A DNA stretch of 64,000 nt from an uncultured Sterolibacterium sp. (GCA_903904605.1 CAIVDC010000044.1:1-64000); one strand, 5' to 3'. Counted from the stretch's first letter, positions 17,104 through 25,400 are shown. Notes: generated from the sequence alone by a model not told the origin. Numbers and translations are program-made.

Positions 17104-18078
17104 ATGAAGAAAACTATTTGCAGCCTGGTTCTTTCGCTCGTCCTGGGACTGACGTCGTCGATGGCGCTTGCCCAGTCGACACCGAAAGTCGATATCGTCG
17201 TTTTCGGCCAGCCGTCCCTGGGCGGCTTCCTGCAGCCGATCATCAAGGCGAGGCGACTGGACGCCAAGAACGGCATAGAGATCAACTTCGTCGAGCGCAC
17301 GCCCGACGCCTATATCGCCCAGTTCAATTCGGGCGAATTCCAGGTCGGCGGAAGCGCCGCCCTGCTGTCGATCGCGGTCGCCAGCAACCAGGGTGTGAAG
17401 GTCGCCTATCTGTTCAATTTGTTCGACTATTTCGGCGCCGTGGTCTCGGACCAGCCGGATATCAAGACTCTCAAGGATCTCGAAAACAGGCAGTTGGTGG
17501 CGGCGACGTCCACGACCAATTACGCCATGTTCAAGTGGCTCGCGATGAGCCAGGGCGTGGATCTGTCGAAGGTATCGGTGCAAAACACAGCGACCCCCGG
17601 CCTGATCGGCTATGCCCTGGCCGGTCGTGCCGAGGCGGTGCAGCTCTGGGAGCCGGGGTATTCCATCCTGATGGCGAAGAAGCCTTCGCTGCACGCGCTG
17701 GACCTGGACATGAAGAACCGCTGGAAGAAATTTTCCGGCACCGACAGCTTCCCCTATCTGGGCGTGGCGGCGCACCTGTCCTGGATCAAGGAAAATCCAC
17801 TGCTGGTCAAAAAGATGTACGCCACCTTCAAGGAGGCGGCGCAATGGATGCGCGCCAACCCGGCCGAGGCGTCGAAGCTGATCGCTTCGGCGATCAAGGG
17901 TTCGGATGCGGAAGTGCTGCGCAAATTGATCGAGGACAACAGCCGACTCGGCACCAACGTGGCACCGGCCGGGGAGATTCGCAAGGGCATCGAGGCCGTC
18001 TATGCCGCAGGACTGCAGAGCGGTTATTTGACCAAGGCGGTGGATAAATCCACGATCTATGCGGGAAATCTTGAATAA
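17104..18078 (+). CDS. NMT1/SsuA-type ABC transporter substrate-binding protein
   Basis: 324-residue exported protein with a signal peptide (MKKTICSLVLSLVLGLTSSMALAQ). The mature part resembles the NMT1/taurine/nitrate/sulfonate binding family: DIVVFGQPSLGGFLQPII, GEFQVGGSAALLSIA, LEDLENRQ-type helix and the loop EAVQLWEPGYSILM. Ligands of the family include sulfonates, nitrate, pyrimidine precursors and aromatic acids such as phthalate. It is the first gene of a three-gene importer, with the permease 27 bases on. The start ATG at 17104 is set by GGAGG upstream; the frame is open 14 codons further. The likely ligand is the pathway's aromatic carboxylate, by context only. Confidence 0.88.
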   Translation: MKKTICSLVLSLVLGLTSSMALAQSTPKVDIVVFGQPSLGGFLQPIIKARRLDAKNGIEINFVERTPDAYIAQFNSGEFQVGGSAALLSIAVASNQGVKVAYLFNLFDYFGAVVSDQPDIKTLKDLENRQLVAATSTTNYAMFKWLAMSQGVDLSKVSVQNTATPGLIGYALAGRAEAVQLWEPGYSILMAKKPSLHALDLDMKNRWKKFSGTDSFPYLGVAAHLSWIKENPLLVKKMYATFKEAAQWMRANPAEASKLIASAIKGSDAEVLRKLIEDNSRLGTNVAPAGEIRKGIEAVYAAGLQSGYLTKAVDKSTIYAGNLE

Positions 18079-18105
18079 GCCAGCCCGCATTGTCGCGGAG
18101 TCGAT

Positions 18106-18861
18106 ATGCGTTTGAGAAAAGAGCCGATCATTTCAGGACTGGCATTGATCGGGCTTTGGCAGCTGGCGTCGTATTTCTTTCCGCCTTTCCTGTTTCCTTC
18201 CGTCGCGGCCATCGGCAAGGAACTGCTGGCGATCCTGACGCAGGGTGAACTGGTGGTCGGGGCCCTGGCGACTTCCGCCAGAATCCTCGGCGGCATGGCC
18301 GGGGCCTTTGTGGTGGGCGGTGCGATCGGGCTGTGGATGGGCCGTTCAGCGGGATTCGAACGCTATATCCACCCGCTGCTGATCTTCAATCAGGGCATCC
18401 CGGCATTGTCCTGGGTGGTGATTTCCATCATCTGGTTCAAGTCCACCGAATTCCGCATTTGGTTCATCATCCTGATGACCACCCTGCCGGCCTTCGCCTT
18501 CCAGATCCATGATTCCTACCGGGCCATTTCGAAGGATCTGATAGAAATGTCGATGTCATTCCGGCCGAGCAAGTGGGATCTGGTCAGGACCCTGATCTGG
18601 CCGAGCGTTCTGCCGGGGATCATGACCGCCTGGAAGGTCAATCTCGGCAATGTTTCCCGCGTCGTGGTGGTCGCCGAACTGGTCGGCGCGGGCATCGGCG
18701 TCGGCTATGAGCTGTTGCAGCGCCAGCAACTGTTCGATATGGCCGGGGCCATCGCGTGGACCCTGGTGCTGGTCCTGTTCGTCGTCGTCTCCCAGGGTTT
18801 TGTGACGATGCTCGAGAGCCATTTTCTCCGCTACCGCCCGACCTCGGAGCGCCAGCGATGA
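18106..18861 (+). CDS. ABC transporter permease, SsuC/TauC type
   Basis: 251-residue inner-membrane permease of the BPD_transp_1 family with about six hydrophobic helices. The EAA loop that contacts the ATPase is visible around SMSFRPSKWDLVRTLIWPSV LPGIMT (about residues 148-172), including the conserved glycine. Start KEPIISGLALIGLWQLASYF has the usual first helix. It overlaps the ATPase gene by four bases (ATGA), so permease and ATPase are translationally coupled. It acts with the binding protein at 17104 and the ATPase at 18858. Confidence 0.92.
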   Translation: MRLRKEPIISGLALIGLWQLASYFFPPFLFPSVAAIGKELLAILTQGELVVGALATSARILGGMAGAFVVGGAIGLWMGRSAGFERYIHPLLIFNQGIPALSWVVISIIWFKSTEFRIWFIILMTTLPAFAFQIHDSYRAISKDLIEMSMSFRPSKWDLVRTLIWPSVLPGIMTAWKVNLGNVSRVVVVAELVGAGIGVGYELLQRQQLFDMAGAIAWTLVLVLFVVVSQGFVTMLESHFLRYRPTSERQR

Positions 18862-19604
18862 AAGTCGTGACCTTCGCCGGCGTGTCGAAACGCTTCGATG
18901 GCGGGAGCCACGGCTACGCCGTCAGGAATCTGGATCTTCACATCGGCCAGGGCGAACTGGTGGCCGTCGTCGGCAAGACCGGCTGCGGCAAATCGACCAT
19001 GTTCAATCTGCTGATCGGCCTGATCGCGCCGACCGACGGCGTCATCCGCGTCCTGGGCAGCAACCCTTTTGCCGATTTCGATGCGCTGGCCGGCAAGATC
19101 GGCGTGGTCTTCCAGAATGACCGACTGCTGCCCTGGCGCAGCGCCCTGGACAACGTCGCCTATGGCCTGGAACTTCGCCACGTCGCCAAGGAGCGGAGAC
19201 TCGCGGTGGGCCGCGATTGGCTGAAAAGGCTGGGGCTTGAGGTGCATAGCGAAAAATATCCCCATTCGCTTTCTGGTGGCATGCGGCAGCGCGTCAGTAT
19301 CGCCCGCGCCTTTGCCACCGACCCGGAAATTCTCCTCTGCGACGAGCCTTTCAGCGCCCTCGACGAACTCACCGGCGCGAGCTTGCGCAGCGAGTTCCGG
19401 CGGCTGGTTCAGGAAACCCACAAGACCGGGATATTCGTCACGCACTCGATAGGCGAAGCCATCGACATCGGCGACCGCATCCTGGTGTTTTGCGCGCCTG
19501 GCCATGTGGCGGCCGAGTTTGCCGTACCGGAGGCTTTGCGCGAGTTGGGCGAAGAAGGATTGAAGCAGAGAATCCTCGACGTCATGGGCGGAACGGGCGC
19601 TTAG
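18858..19604 (+). CDS. ABC transporter ATP-binding protein, SsuB/TauB type
   Basis: 248-residue ATPase subunit. Walker A is GKTGCGKST, the Q-loop is in VVFQNDRLLPWRS, the signature is SGGMRQRVSIARAF (SLSGG-type), Walker B is ILLCDEPFSALDE and the switch His is in GIFVTHSIGEA. All catalytic elements are present. Starts at the ATG inside the ATGA overlap with the permease. Its TAG stop directly abuts the GTG start of the next gene, an acyltransferase belonging functionally to the pigment locus, so read-through transcription from the importer promoter is possible. Confidence 0.94.
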   Translation: MKVVTFAGVSKRFDGGSHGYAVRNLDLHIGQGELVAVVGKTGCGKSTMFNLLIGLIAPTDGVIRVLGSNPFADFDALAGKIGVVFQNDRLLPWRSALDNVAYGLELRHVAKERRLAVGRDWLKRLGLEVHSEKYPHSLSGGMRQRVSIARAFATDPEILLCDEPFSALDELTGASLRSEFRRLVQETHKTGIFVTHSIGEAIDIGDRILVFCAPGHVAAEFAVPEALRELGEEGLKQRILDVMGGTGA

Positions 19605-20411
19605 GTGAGCCGCGCCGCCCGGTGCAGCGACGAACCGATGGGCGCCGCCGCGCGGCTGCTGCTGAACGGCTACGATTATCTGCTGCTGTACCTCGGTCTG
19701 GCTTCGTTGGGGATACTGTGCCTGGCCTGGACGCCGATCGCGATGCTTGCCTACCCGCTGCTGCCGGAGCGCCAAGGACGGGCACTCGGGCGTTACGTCA
19801 TCATGGCCGTGTTCCGCGTTTACCTGGCCGGTCTGGGCGTATCGCGCCGGTGCAGCTTCGATCTGCAGGCCCTGGATGTCCTGCGCGACGAACCGTCCCT
19901 GATCATCGCGCCCAATCATCCGTGCCTGCTCGACGCCGTGATGGTGATTTCACGCTTGCCGAATGTTGCCTGCGTGCTCAAGGCCGATCTGATGAACAAC
20001 GTCTTTCTCGGTGCGGGCGCCCGATTGGCGCGCTACATCTGCAATGAGCCGGTGCGGGGCATGGTGCAGCAGGCCAGCCGGGATCTCGCCAGCGGCAGCC
20101 ATCTGTTGCTGTTTCCGGAAGGCACCCGCACCACCTCGCCGCCGGTCAATCCGTTCAAGGGCAGTATTGCCGTGATCGCGCGCCATGCACAGGTGCCGGT
20201 GCAGACGGTGCTGATCGAAACCGATTCGGCCTATCTGAGCAAGGGTTGGTCCCTGTTCCGCAAACCGCCGATGCCGATCCGTTATCGGGTGAGCCTGGGG
20301 CGGCGCTTCGAGCCACCCCGGCATACCCGGCCGTTCATGGCTGAACTGGAGCGCTATTTTGCCCAGGAACTGGTACAGGGTTCGGGGTTTCAGCCGGCTT
20401 TGCCGTTATGA
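19605..20411 (+). CDS. PlsC-like 1-acyl-glycerol-phosphate acyltransferase of the aryl polyene locus
   Basis: 268-residue LPLAT-family acyltransferase. The catalytic HX4D motif is in IAPNHPCLLDAVM, and the acceptor-binding motif is FPEGTRTTSPPVNPF. A hydrophobic N-terminal helix (GYDYLLLYLGLASLGILCLA) anchors it to the membrane. Aryl polyene clusters commonly carry such an enzyme, thought to place the polyene acyl chain onto a lipid or glycerol backbone. The GTG at 19605 abuts the ATPase stop; an in-frame ATG at 19638 is an alternative start. The stop overlaps the next start by four bases (ATGA). The pigment role is inferred from neighbours. Confidence 0.85.
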   Translation: MSRAARCSDEPMGAAARLLLNGYDYLLLYLGLASLGILCLAWTPIAMLAYPLLPERQGRALGRYVIMAVFRVYLAGLGVSRRCSFDLQALDVLRDEPSLIIAPNHPCLLDAVMVISRLPNVACVLKADLMNNVFLGAGARLARYICNEPVRGMVQQASRDLASGSHLLLFPEGTRTTSPPVNPFKGSIAVIARHAQVPVQTVLIETDSAYLSKGWSLFRKPPMPIRYRVSLGRRFEPPRHTRPFMAELERYFAQELVQGSGFQPALPL

Positions 20412-21187
20412 CCGCGGTCTCGTCCACGCCTGTTTCGACTACCCATTTGGTCCTCATTCCCAGCTACAACCCGGGTGCCCGCGTCTATCAGACCGTGCGT
20501 GCGGCACGCCGATACTGGAGCCCGGTCTGGGTGGTGGTGGACGGCAGCACGGACGGCAGCGCCGCGGGCCTGGCTGCGATGGCCGCGCAGGACGCCGGCC
20601 TTCGGGTGATCGTTTTGCCGCGGAACCAGGGCAAAGGCGCTGCGGTATTGCGCGGGCTGGAAGAGGCGGCAGCGGTGGGATTCAGTCACGTGTTGACCAT
20701 GGATTCGGATGGCCAGCATCCGCCGGAATGCATTGCCGCCTTCATGGCTGAATCATCGAGACAGCCCGCGGCCATGATCTTGGGCGTGCCGGTGTTCGAT
20801 GCCGGCGCACCGGCCTTGCGCGTGAACGGGCGGCGCATCTCCAACGGCTGGGCCAATCTGGAAACCTTGTGGGCCGGCATCGGCGACTCCCTGTTCGGCT
20901 TCCGCGTTTATCCGGTGGCCGCCTTGCGCCGGGTGATGCGCGAGCAACGCTGGATGCGTCACTTCGACTTCGACCCGGAAGCCGTGGTGCGCCTGTGCTG
21001 GCTCGGGGTCAGGCCGGTCAATCTGCCCGCTCCGGTGCGTTACTACAGCGCGGAGGAGGGCGGCGTGTCGCATTTCAGCTACCTGCGCGACAACCTGTTA
21101 TTGACCTGGATGCACACGCGCCTGTTTGCCGGTTTCGTATTTCGTCTGCCTTTGTTGCTGCTGAGACGCGCGCAGGGACGGTTCTAG
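20408..21187 (+). CDS. Family 2 glycosyltransferase of the aryl polyene locus
   Basis: 259-residue GT2 enzyme. The nucleotide-sugar binding motifs are VVDGSTDGSAAGLAAMA and the DxD-like TMDSDGQHPPE; the acceptor region has FGFRVYPVAALRRV and DFDPEAVVRLCWLG. Hydrophobic residues at the end (LPLLLLRR) may touch the membrane. GT2 enzymes are a frequent part of aryl polyene clusters and may add a sugar to the pigment lipid. It overlaps the acyltransferase by four bases and converges with the methyltransferase at 21184, whose stop overlaps this gene's end by four bases. Confidence 0.88.
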   Translation: MTAVSSTPVSTTHLVLIPSYNPGARVYQTVRAARRYWSPVWVVVDGSTDGSAAGLAAMAAQDAGLRVIVLPRNQGKGAAVLRGLEEAAAVGFSHVLTMDSDGQHPPECIAAFMAESSRQPAAMILGVPVFDAGAPALRVNGRRISNGWANLETLWAGIGDSLFGFRVYPVAALRRVMREQRWMRHFDFDPEAVVRLCWLGVRPVNLPAPVRYYSAEEGGVSHFSYLRDNLLLTWMHTRLFAGFVFRLPLLLLRRAQGRF

Positions 21188-21957
21188 TCGCGCCGGGCGG
21201 CAGTACCCTTGCTCGCCTGATACTCCGAAAAAATGCCGAGCGTCAGATGCCGCTTGACCTCGGTCAGTCCGGCAGCGCTGAGCGCGGCCATGACTTGCTC
21301 CGACGGGACGCAGGCTTCTATGCTGTCCCAGTGATAGCGCCAGATCGTCGCCGTATCCTTGCGCCGGGAAATGAAGCGGGTCAGCAGCGGAATTACGCTG
21401 CGCATATAGTGCCTGAGCAGCCATTGCCCGATACGGTTTTGCGCCGGCGTGATTTCGAGTATGCAGAGACGGCCGCCGGGTTTCAGCACCCGTTCGAATT
21501 CCGCAAAGGCCACGCCCAGATCGCTGATGTGGCGCAGTGCATAGCCCATGCTCAGGAAATCGAAATGATGGTCGGGAAAAGGCAGCGACTCGGCGCGGCC
21601 CTCGATCAACGTCATGGCCTCGGGCAACTTGCTGGCCGCCATCATGCCGGGGCTGGGATCGACACCGGTGACCAGGGCGGGGTGGCCGGTCAGGAGGCAG
21701 GCCTGCGCCGCCACCAGGCCGGTGCCCACGCCGACGTCGAGTACCTTCATGCCCGTCTTCAAACCGGCGCGCATCAGTGCATCGCGCCGGTAGCGGGAAC
21801 CGGAACCCCAGGCCAGCAGAGTCTCGATACGGTCGTAATCTTCGGCGGTGTCGTCGAACATCCGGCGCAGGTAGGCGGGACGGTCCGCCTCCGTCGGGTA
21901 GTAATCGGTCAGCGGGATGTGCGGTGCGTGCACCGGAACAGATTTTCTTAAACGCAT
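21184..21957 (-). CDS. SAM-dependent methyltransferase (UbiE-like) of the aryl polyene locus
   Basis: Class I methyltransferase of about 257 residues. Motif I is KVLDVGVGTGLVAAQ, the acidic loop is VTGVDPSPGMMAAS, then FLSMGYALRHISDL and GGRLCILEITP follow, as in UbiE/menaquinone methyltransferases. It is the last gene of the minus-strand pigment operon and could O- or C-methylate the aryl head group; many aryl polyenes carry a methylated, methoxylated or halogenated ring. Start is unsure: ATG at 21957 is used here, but a TTG at 21975 overlapping the ketoreductase stop would add six residues. Confidence 0.85.
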   Translation of the reverse strand: MRLRKSVPVHAPHIPLTDYYPTEADRPAYLRRMFDDTAEDYDRIETLLAWGSGSRYRRDALMRAGLKTGMKVLDVGVGTGLVAAQACLLTGHPALVTGVDPSPGMMAASKLPEAMTLIEGRAESLPFPDHHFDFLSMGYALRHISDLGVAFAEFERVLKPGGRLCILEITPAQNRIGQWLLRHYMRSVIPLLTRFISRRKDTATIWRYHWDSIEACVPSEQVMAALSAAGLTEVKRHLTLGIFSEYQASKGTAARRD

Positions 21958-21971
21958 GTCGTCGTTCACAG

Positions 21972-22691
21972 TCAAATGATGCCGCCATTGATGGAAAGGA
22001 TCTGCCCGGTGATGTAGGACGCCTGGGCCGAGGCGAGAAAGCCGACTAGGTCGGCCACTTCCTCGGGGCTGCCGGCGCGTTTCATCGGCACCAGGCGGGC
22101 TATTGCCTCAGCGTCGAATGCGGATTCGCTCATGGCGGTGGCGATGATGCCGGGCGCCACCGCATTGACGGTGATGCCCCGGCTGGCGACTTCCTGCGCC
22201 AGCGCCTTGGTGGCGGAATTGAGCGCGCCCTTGGCCGCGGCGTAGTTGACCTGACCGCGATTGCCGGTCAGCGCGGCGATGGAGGAGATATTGACGATGC
22301 GCCCCCAGCGGCTGCGCATCATCGGCATCATCAGCGGCTGGGTGACGTTGAAAAAGCCATTGACGGTGACGTCCATCACCCGGTGCCACTGCAGGGCGCT
22401 CATGCCCGGGAACACGGCGTCGTCATGGATGCCGGCATTGTTGACCAGAATCTGGATGGTCTGGCGCTCGAGGAGCGGCGTCAGGACGGCGGTGACCGCC
22501 GCGCCGTCGGTCACGTCGAATGCCAGGGCCTCTGCGCTGCCGCCGCCGGCACAGATCGCATCGGCCAGCGTCCGGGCGGCTTCCAGTCCGCGATGAGCGT
22601 GAATATGGACATGGCAGCCGTCGGCAGCCAGCCGGCGGCAGATGGCCGCACCGATGGCGCCGCTGCCGCCGGTCACCAGGGCGTGTTTCAT
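21972..22691 (-). CDS. 3-ketoacyl-ACP reductase of aryl polyene synthesis (FabG/ApeQ-like)
   Basis: 239-residue short-chain dehydrogenase. The nucleotide-binding TGGSGAIGAAICRR is at residues 7-20; the catalytic Ser-Tyr-Lys set is in NISSIAALTG, VNYAAAKGAL. The C-terminus SYITGQILSINGGII is typical FabG. In aryl polyene synthesis this enzyme reduces the 3-keto group after each condensation so the dehydratases can add the next double bond. The frame is open far upstream through the dehydratase gene; the ATG at 22691, eight bases after that gene's stop, is preferred. Confidence 0.93.
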   Translation of the reverse strand: MKHALVTGGSGAIGAAICRRLAADGCHVHIHAHRGLEAARTLADAICAGGGSAEALAFDVTDGAAVTAVLTPLLERQTIQILVNNAGIHDDAVFPGMSALQWHRVMDVTVNGFFNVTQPLMMPMMRSRWGRIVNISSIAALTGNRGQVNYAAAKGALNSATKALAQEVASRGITVNAVAPGIIATAMSESAFDAEAIARLVPMKRAGSPEEVADLVGFLASAQASYITGQILSINGGII

Positions 22692-22699
22692 CGAGTCGC

Positions 22700-23161
22700 T
22701 CACGGAGCCGCTGCGAGCGGATCGGCGTCGAGCACGACCGCGGCGCGCCCGTCGAGCAGCAGGCGACCCTCTGCGCTGAGGCTGAAGCGATAAAGAACCT
22801 GACTTCCGCCCTGCGAGATGCAGGAAGCTTCCACCTGCAGATCGGCGGCGACGTCGTCCAGCCGCCCTGCATGGAACTTCGTGCCGCGCACGCTGACCAG
22901 AAACCCGATCCGGGCGCCGCCGTCTTGCGGCGCCAGCAACGCGCCGTGTACCGCCATGGCCTGTGCCGCGTATTCGATGCCGCAGGCGGCACCGAGTCGG
23001 CCGTATGCGCGCAACGGGTTGTCGGCGGCGCGGTGGCTGCTCGCGCGACAGCGGATGCGTTCCTGATCCCATGTCTCGACCGCATCGAGCAGGCACATGC
23101 CGCCCTGATGCGGGATGTGGCGGGCAATCCAGGCGTGGTCGAGCGGGCCCTGATTCAGCAC
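22700..23161 (-). CDS. Hotdog-fold 3-hydroxyacyl-ACP dehydratase, ApeP-like
   Basis: About 153 residues, FabZ/FabA-like hotdog protein. The opening HIPHQGGMCLLDAVETWD matches the dehydratase substrate loop (H-P-HxGGM-L-D pattern). The core helix GIEYAAQAMAVHGAL is the usual hotdog helix with a Glu. In characterised aryl polyene systems this type of dehydratase pairs with a second, shorter one; here the partner would be the protein at 34385-34690. Start: a GTG at 23161 overlaps the preceding gene's stop by seven bases; no ATG fits and the longer frame is Arg/Pro-rich artefact. Confidence 0.83.
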   Translation of the reverse strand: MLNQGPLDHAWIARHIPHQGGMCLLDAVETWDQERIRCRASSHRAADNPLRAYGRLGAACGIEYAAQAMAVHGALLAPQDGGARIGFLVSVRGTKFHAGRLDDVAADLQVEASCISQGGSQVLYRFSLSAEGRLLLDGRAAVVLDADPLAAAP

Positions 23162-23949
23162 GGCGCGAGTACCACGGCGAGGCGGGTGGCTTCGAGGTAA
23201 TCCAGGACAACACATTGTGCCTGTCCCAGTGCGATGGCGCACAACAGCGGCAAACCACGTGCCGCGGGGATGGCCCTCCGCAGGTTCTCGAGTGCGACAT
23301 CGTCGAGTTGGTCCGCGCGGGCCCCGGTCAGGCTGACGGTGATTTGCGCCAGCGCCCGCGCGCCGCGTGCCGGCGCCAGCACCAGCGCGATGCCGAAGGC
23401 ATCGGGGATGGGCCGGGCGCTCCCGAGTGGCTCCGGGTAGGCGGTGTCGGAAGCCAGCAAGACGGTGCGGGTGTCATCGACCACGACTTGGGCCAGCGCT
23501 TCCAGCAGGCCGGCGCCGAAGCTGGCGTCGAAGGCGCTCAGTACCGACGAACTGCTCATCGCGCCGGTGGCGATGCTCCAGTAGCCGGCGGCCACATTGT
23601 GCACGGAGTTGTGGAAGCGGGTCGGGGAGATCAGCCGGTCATCCGAGGCGAGCATTTCACAGATGATGTGACAGCTTTCCCCGTCGCCCCCTGACGCGGC
23701 AAAGACGCTGGGCAAGCCTGCCGCGTCGAGTCCTGCTGCGTTGATGGCTTCCAGTCCGGTCGCCAGGGTGAGCTTGACAATCGCGCTGCTGCGCCGGCGC
23801 TCTGCCGCGGGCAGCAAGACGGGCTGCGGCAGGATGGTCCGCTCGGGCCGATAGGCTTGCTGTCCGGCAAGAACGGCCCGACCGGCCGACCAGTCGGCCA
23901 AACCGGGGCCGAGCAGGCCGATGCCTTCAATGTAGGCGGTGAGCGTCAT
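23155..23949 (-). CDS. Ketosynthase-like chain-length factor, ApeC-like
   Basis: 264-residue truncated ketosynthase-like protein of the ketoacyl-synthase N-terminal type, about two thirds the length of its neighbour. It keeps the thiolase-fold landmarks YIEGIGLLGPGLADW, SPTRFHNSVHNVAAGYWSI and SSVLSAFDASFGAG. The catalytic Cys seen in the next gene is not present; a Phe seems to sit in its place (my alignment by eye). In known aryl polyene synthases a protein of this kind pairs with the active ketosynthase as a chain-length factor. It overlaps the ketosynthase stop by four bases, which fits a 1:1 partner. Confidence 0.85.
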   Translation of the reverse strand: MTLTAYIEGIGLLGPGLADWSAGRAVLAGQQAYRPERTILPQPVLLPAAERRRSSAIVKLTLATGLEAINAAGLDAAGLPSVFAASGGDGESCHIICEMLASDDRLISPTRFHNSVHNVAAGYWSIATGAMSSSSVLSAFDASFGAGLLEALAQVVVDDTRTVLLASDTAYPEPLGSARPIPDAFGIALVLAPARGARALAQITVSLTGARADQLDDVALENLRRAIPAARGLPLLCAIALGQAQCVVLDYLEATRLAVVLAPC

Positions 23950-25196
23950 GGATGATGCACTGACTTATCGGCTGACTTGTTTGCCGAATTGCCCGCCCGT
24001 CCGAACACCAGGCTGCAATTGGTACCGCCGAAACCGAACGAATTGCTGAGCATGTGCGCCACCGGCTGCTCGCGATTCTCCAGCAGATAGTTAAGATCCA
24101 GCGCCGGGTCGGCTGGCCTCGTGTTCAGCCCGCCGGGCAGCAAGCCGTGACGCAGGCCCAGCGCGCAAATCACTGCCTCCAGACCGCCGGCGGCGCCCAG
24201 GGTGTGGCCGGTCGCGCCTTTGGTCGAACTGCACGGCGTGCCACTGCCGAAGACCTGCCGAACCGCCTTGGCTTCCGCAGCATCGTTGCTTTGGGTGGCG
24301 GTGCCGTGCAGGTTGATATAGTCGATTTCAGATGAACCCAGACCCGCCATCTTCAGCGCATCTTGCATCGCCATGCGCGCACCCAGGCCTTCCGGATGCG
24401 GCGAAGACATGTGATAGGCGTCGCTGGATTCACCGATGCCCAGCAGCAGCACGGCTTGATCGTCCGCATCTTCCGGACTTCGTTCGAGCAGCGCGAAGGC
24501 AGCCGCTTCGCCGATCGAAATGCCGTTGCGCTGTGCGTCGAACGGGCGGCACGCCTGTTCGGAAATCAGGCCGAGCGAGCTGAAGCCATGGAGTGTGGTC
24601 AGGCACAGCGAATCCACGCCGCCGACCACGGCGGCATCGATCAATCCAGCCGCGATCATGCGTCGCGCCGAGGCGAATACCTTGGCGCTCGAAGAGCACG
24701 CCGACGAAACCACCACCGCAGGACCGGTCAGGCCGAAATATTGGCGTGTGAATTCCGCCACGGAGAAAGTATTGTGCGTGCTGCGGTAACTGAAGCCGGC
24801 GGGAAGTGCGCCAGTCGCCGGGTCGCGTCGCCGGTAGGCCAATTCGGTTTGCAGAATGCCTGAAGTGCTGGTGCCGAGAAAAAGTCCGATGCGCTGCCTA
24901 CCGTGGTTTTCGATGGCAGCCCGTACCGCATCGGCGAAGCCGTCCTGGGTCAATCCCAGCAGGGCGAGCCGGTTGTTGCGGCAATCGTAGTCGGCCAGCC
25001 GGGCGGGAAGGCGCACCTCGTCGAGCCCCGCCACCTCGCCGACGAAGGTCGCCAGATCCACCGTGTCGAAGGCGCACGGCAGGAGTCCGCTGCGGCGCTG
25101 GCGAAGGGCTGCCAGGGTCTGCCCGAGGCCGCGACCGATGCTGCTGGTCGCAGTGAAGTGGGAGAGCCAGAGAGGGTTCAAGGAGAAGTGATCCAA
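23946..25196 (-). CDS. Beta-ketoacyl-ACP synthase of aryl polyene synthesis, ApeO-like
   Basis: 416-residue FabF-type ketosynthase that elongates the polyene by decarboxylative condensation of malonyl-ACP. The nucleophile is in VVVSSACSSSAKV, and the two catalytic His are in INLHGTATQSND and KGATGHTLGAAGG; the C-terminal NSFGFGGTNCSLVF is present. So the enzyme is complete. The start is a problem: no ATG or GTG lies in frame. TTG at 25196, or TTG at 25181 (giving NPLWLSHF as the N-terminus), must be used, and neither has a ribosome site. It lies 204 bases downstream of the response regulator, so it probably has its own promoter. Confidence 0.9.
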   Translation of the reverse strand: MDHFSLNPLWLSHFTATSSIGRGLGQTLAALRQRRSGLLPCAFDTVDLATFVGEVAGLDEVRLPARLADYDCRNNRLALLGLTQDGFADAVRAAIENHGRQRIGLFLGTSTSGILQTELAYRRRDPATGALPAGFSYRSTHNTFSVAEFTRQYFGLTGPAVVVSSACSSSAKVFASARRMIAAGLIDAAVVGGVDSLCLTTLHGFSSLGLISEQACRPFDAQRNGISIGEAAAFALLERSPEDADDQAVLLLGIGESSDAYHMSSPHPEGLGARMAMQDALKMAGLGSSEIDYINLHGTATQSNDAAEAKAVRQVFGSGTPCSSTKGATGHTLGAAGGLEAVICALGLRHGLLPGGLNTRPADPALDLNYLLENREQPVAHMLSNSFGFGGTNCSLVFGRAGNSANKSADKSVHHP

Positions 25197-25400
25197 TCGT
25201 AAGGGGGCAGCGAAAAAAACGTCACTCGAACGGTTGCGGGCATTCGTTATGAGGGAAATCGAATGGCGGCTGCATCAGCCAATATCAGGCCGGTCGGGGG
25301 GAGCAGCCTTGTCGCCGATTGTCCCCGGCCGATTCCCAACCTCCCGGCCGGGCGAGCGGCCGGGATCGGGAAAGGCTCGCCTGACCCGCCGCCCGGCTGT

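Noticed and set aside
16090..18090. 666-codon minus-strand frame suggesting a LysR fusion
   Set aside because: Only the LysR part has a family signature; the upstream part is antisense of the importer binding protein.
21184..21957. Ubiquinone/menaquinone methyltransferase UbiE
   Set aside because: Sequence motifs are shared, but the gene ends the aryl polyene operon and no quinone genes are nearby; a pigment-related methyltransferase fits better.
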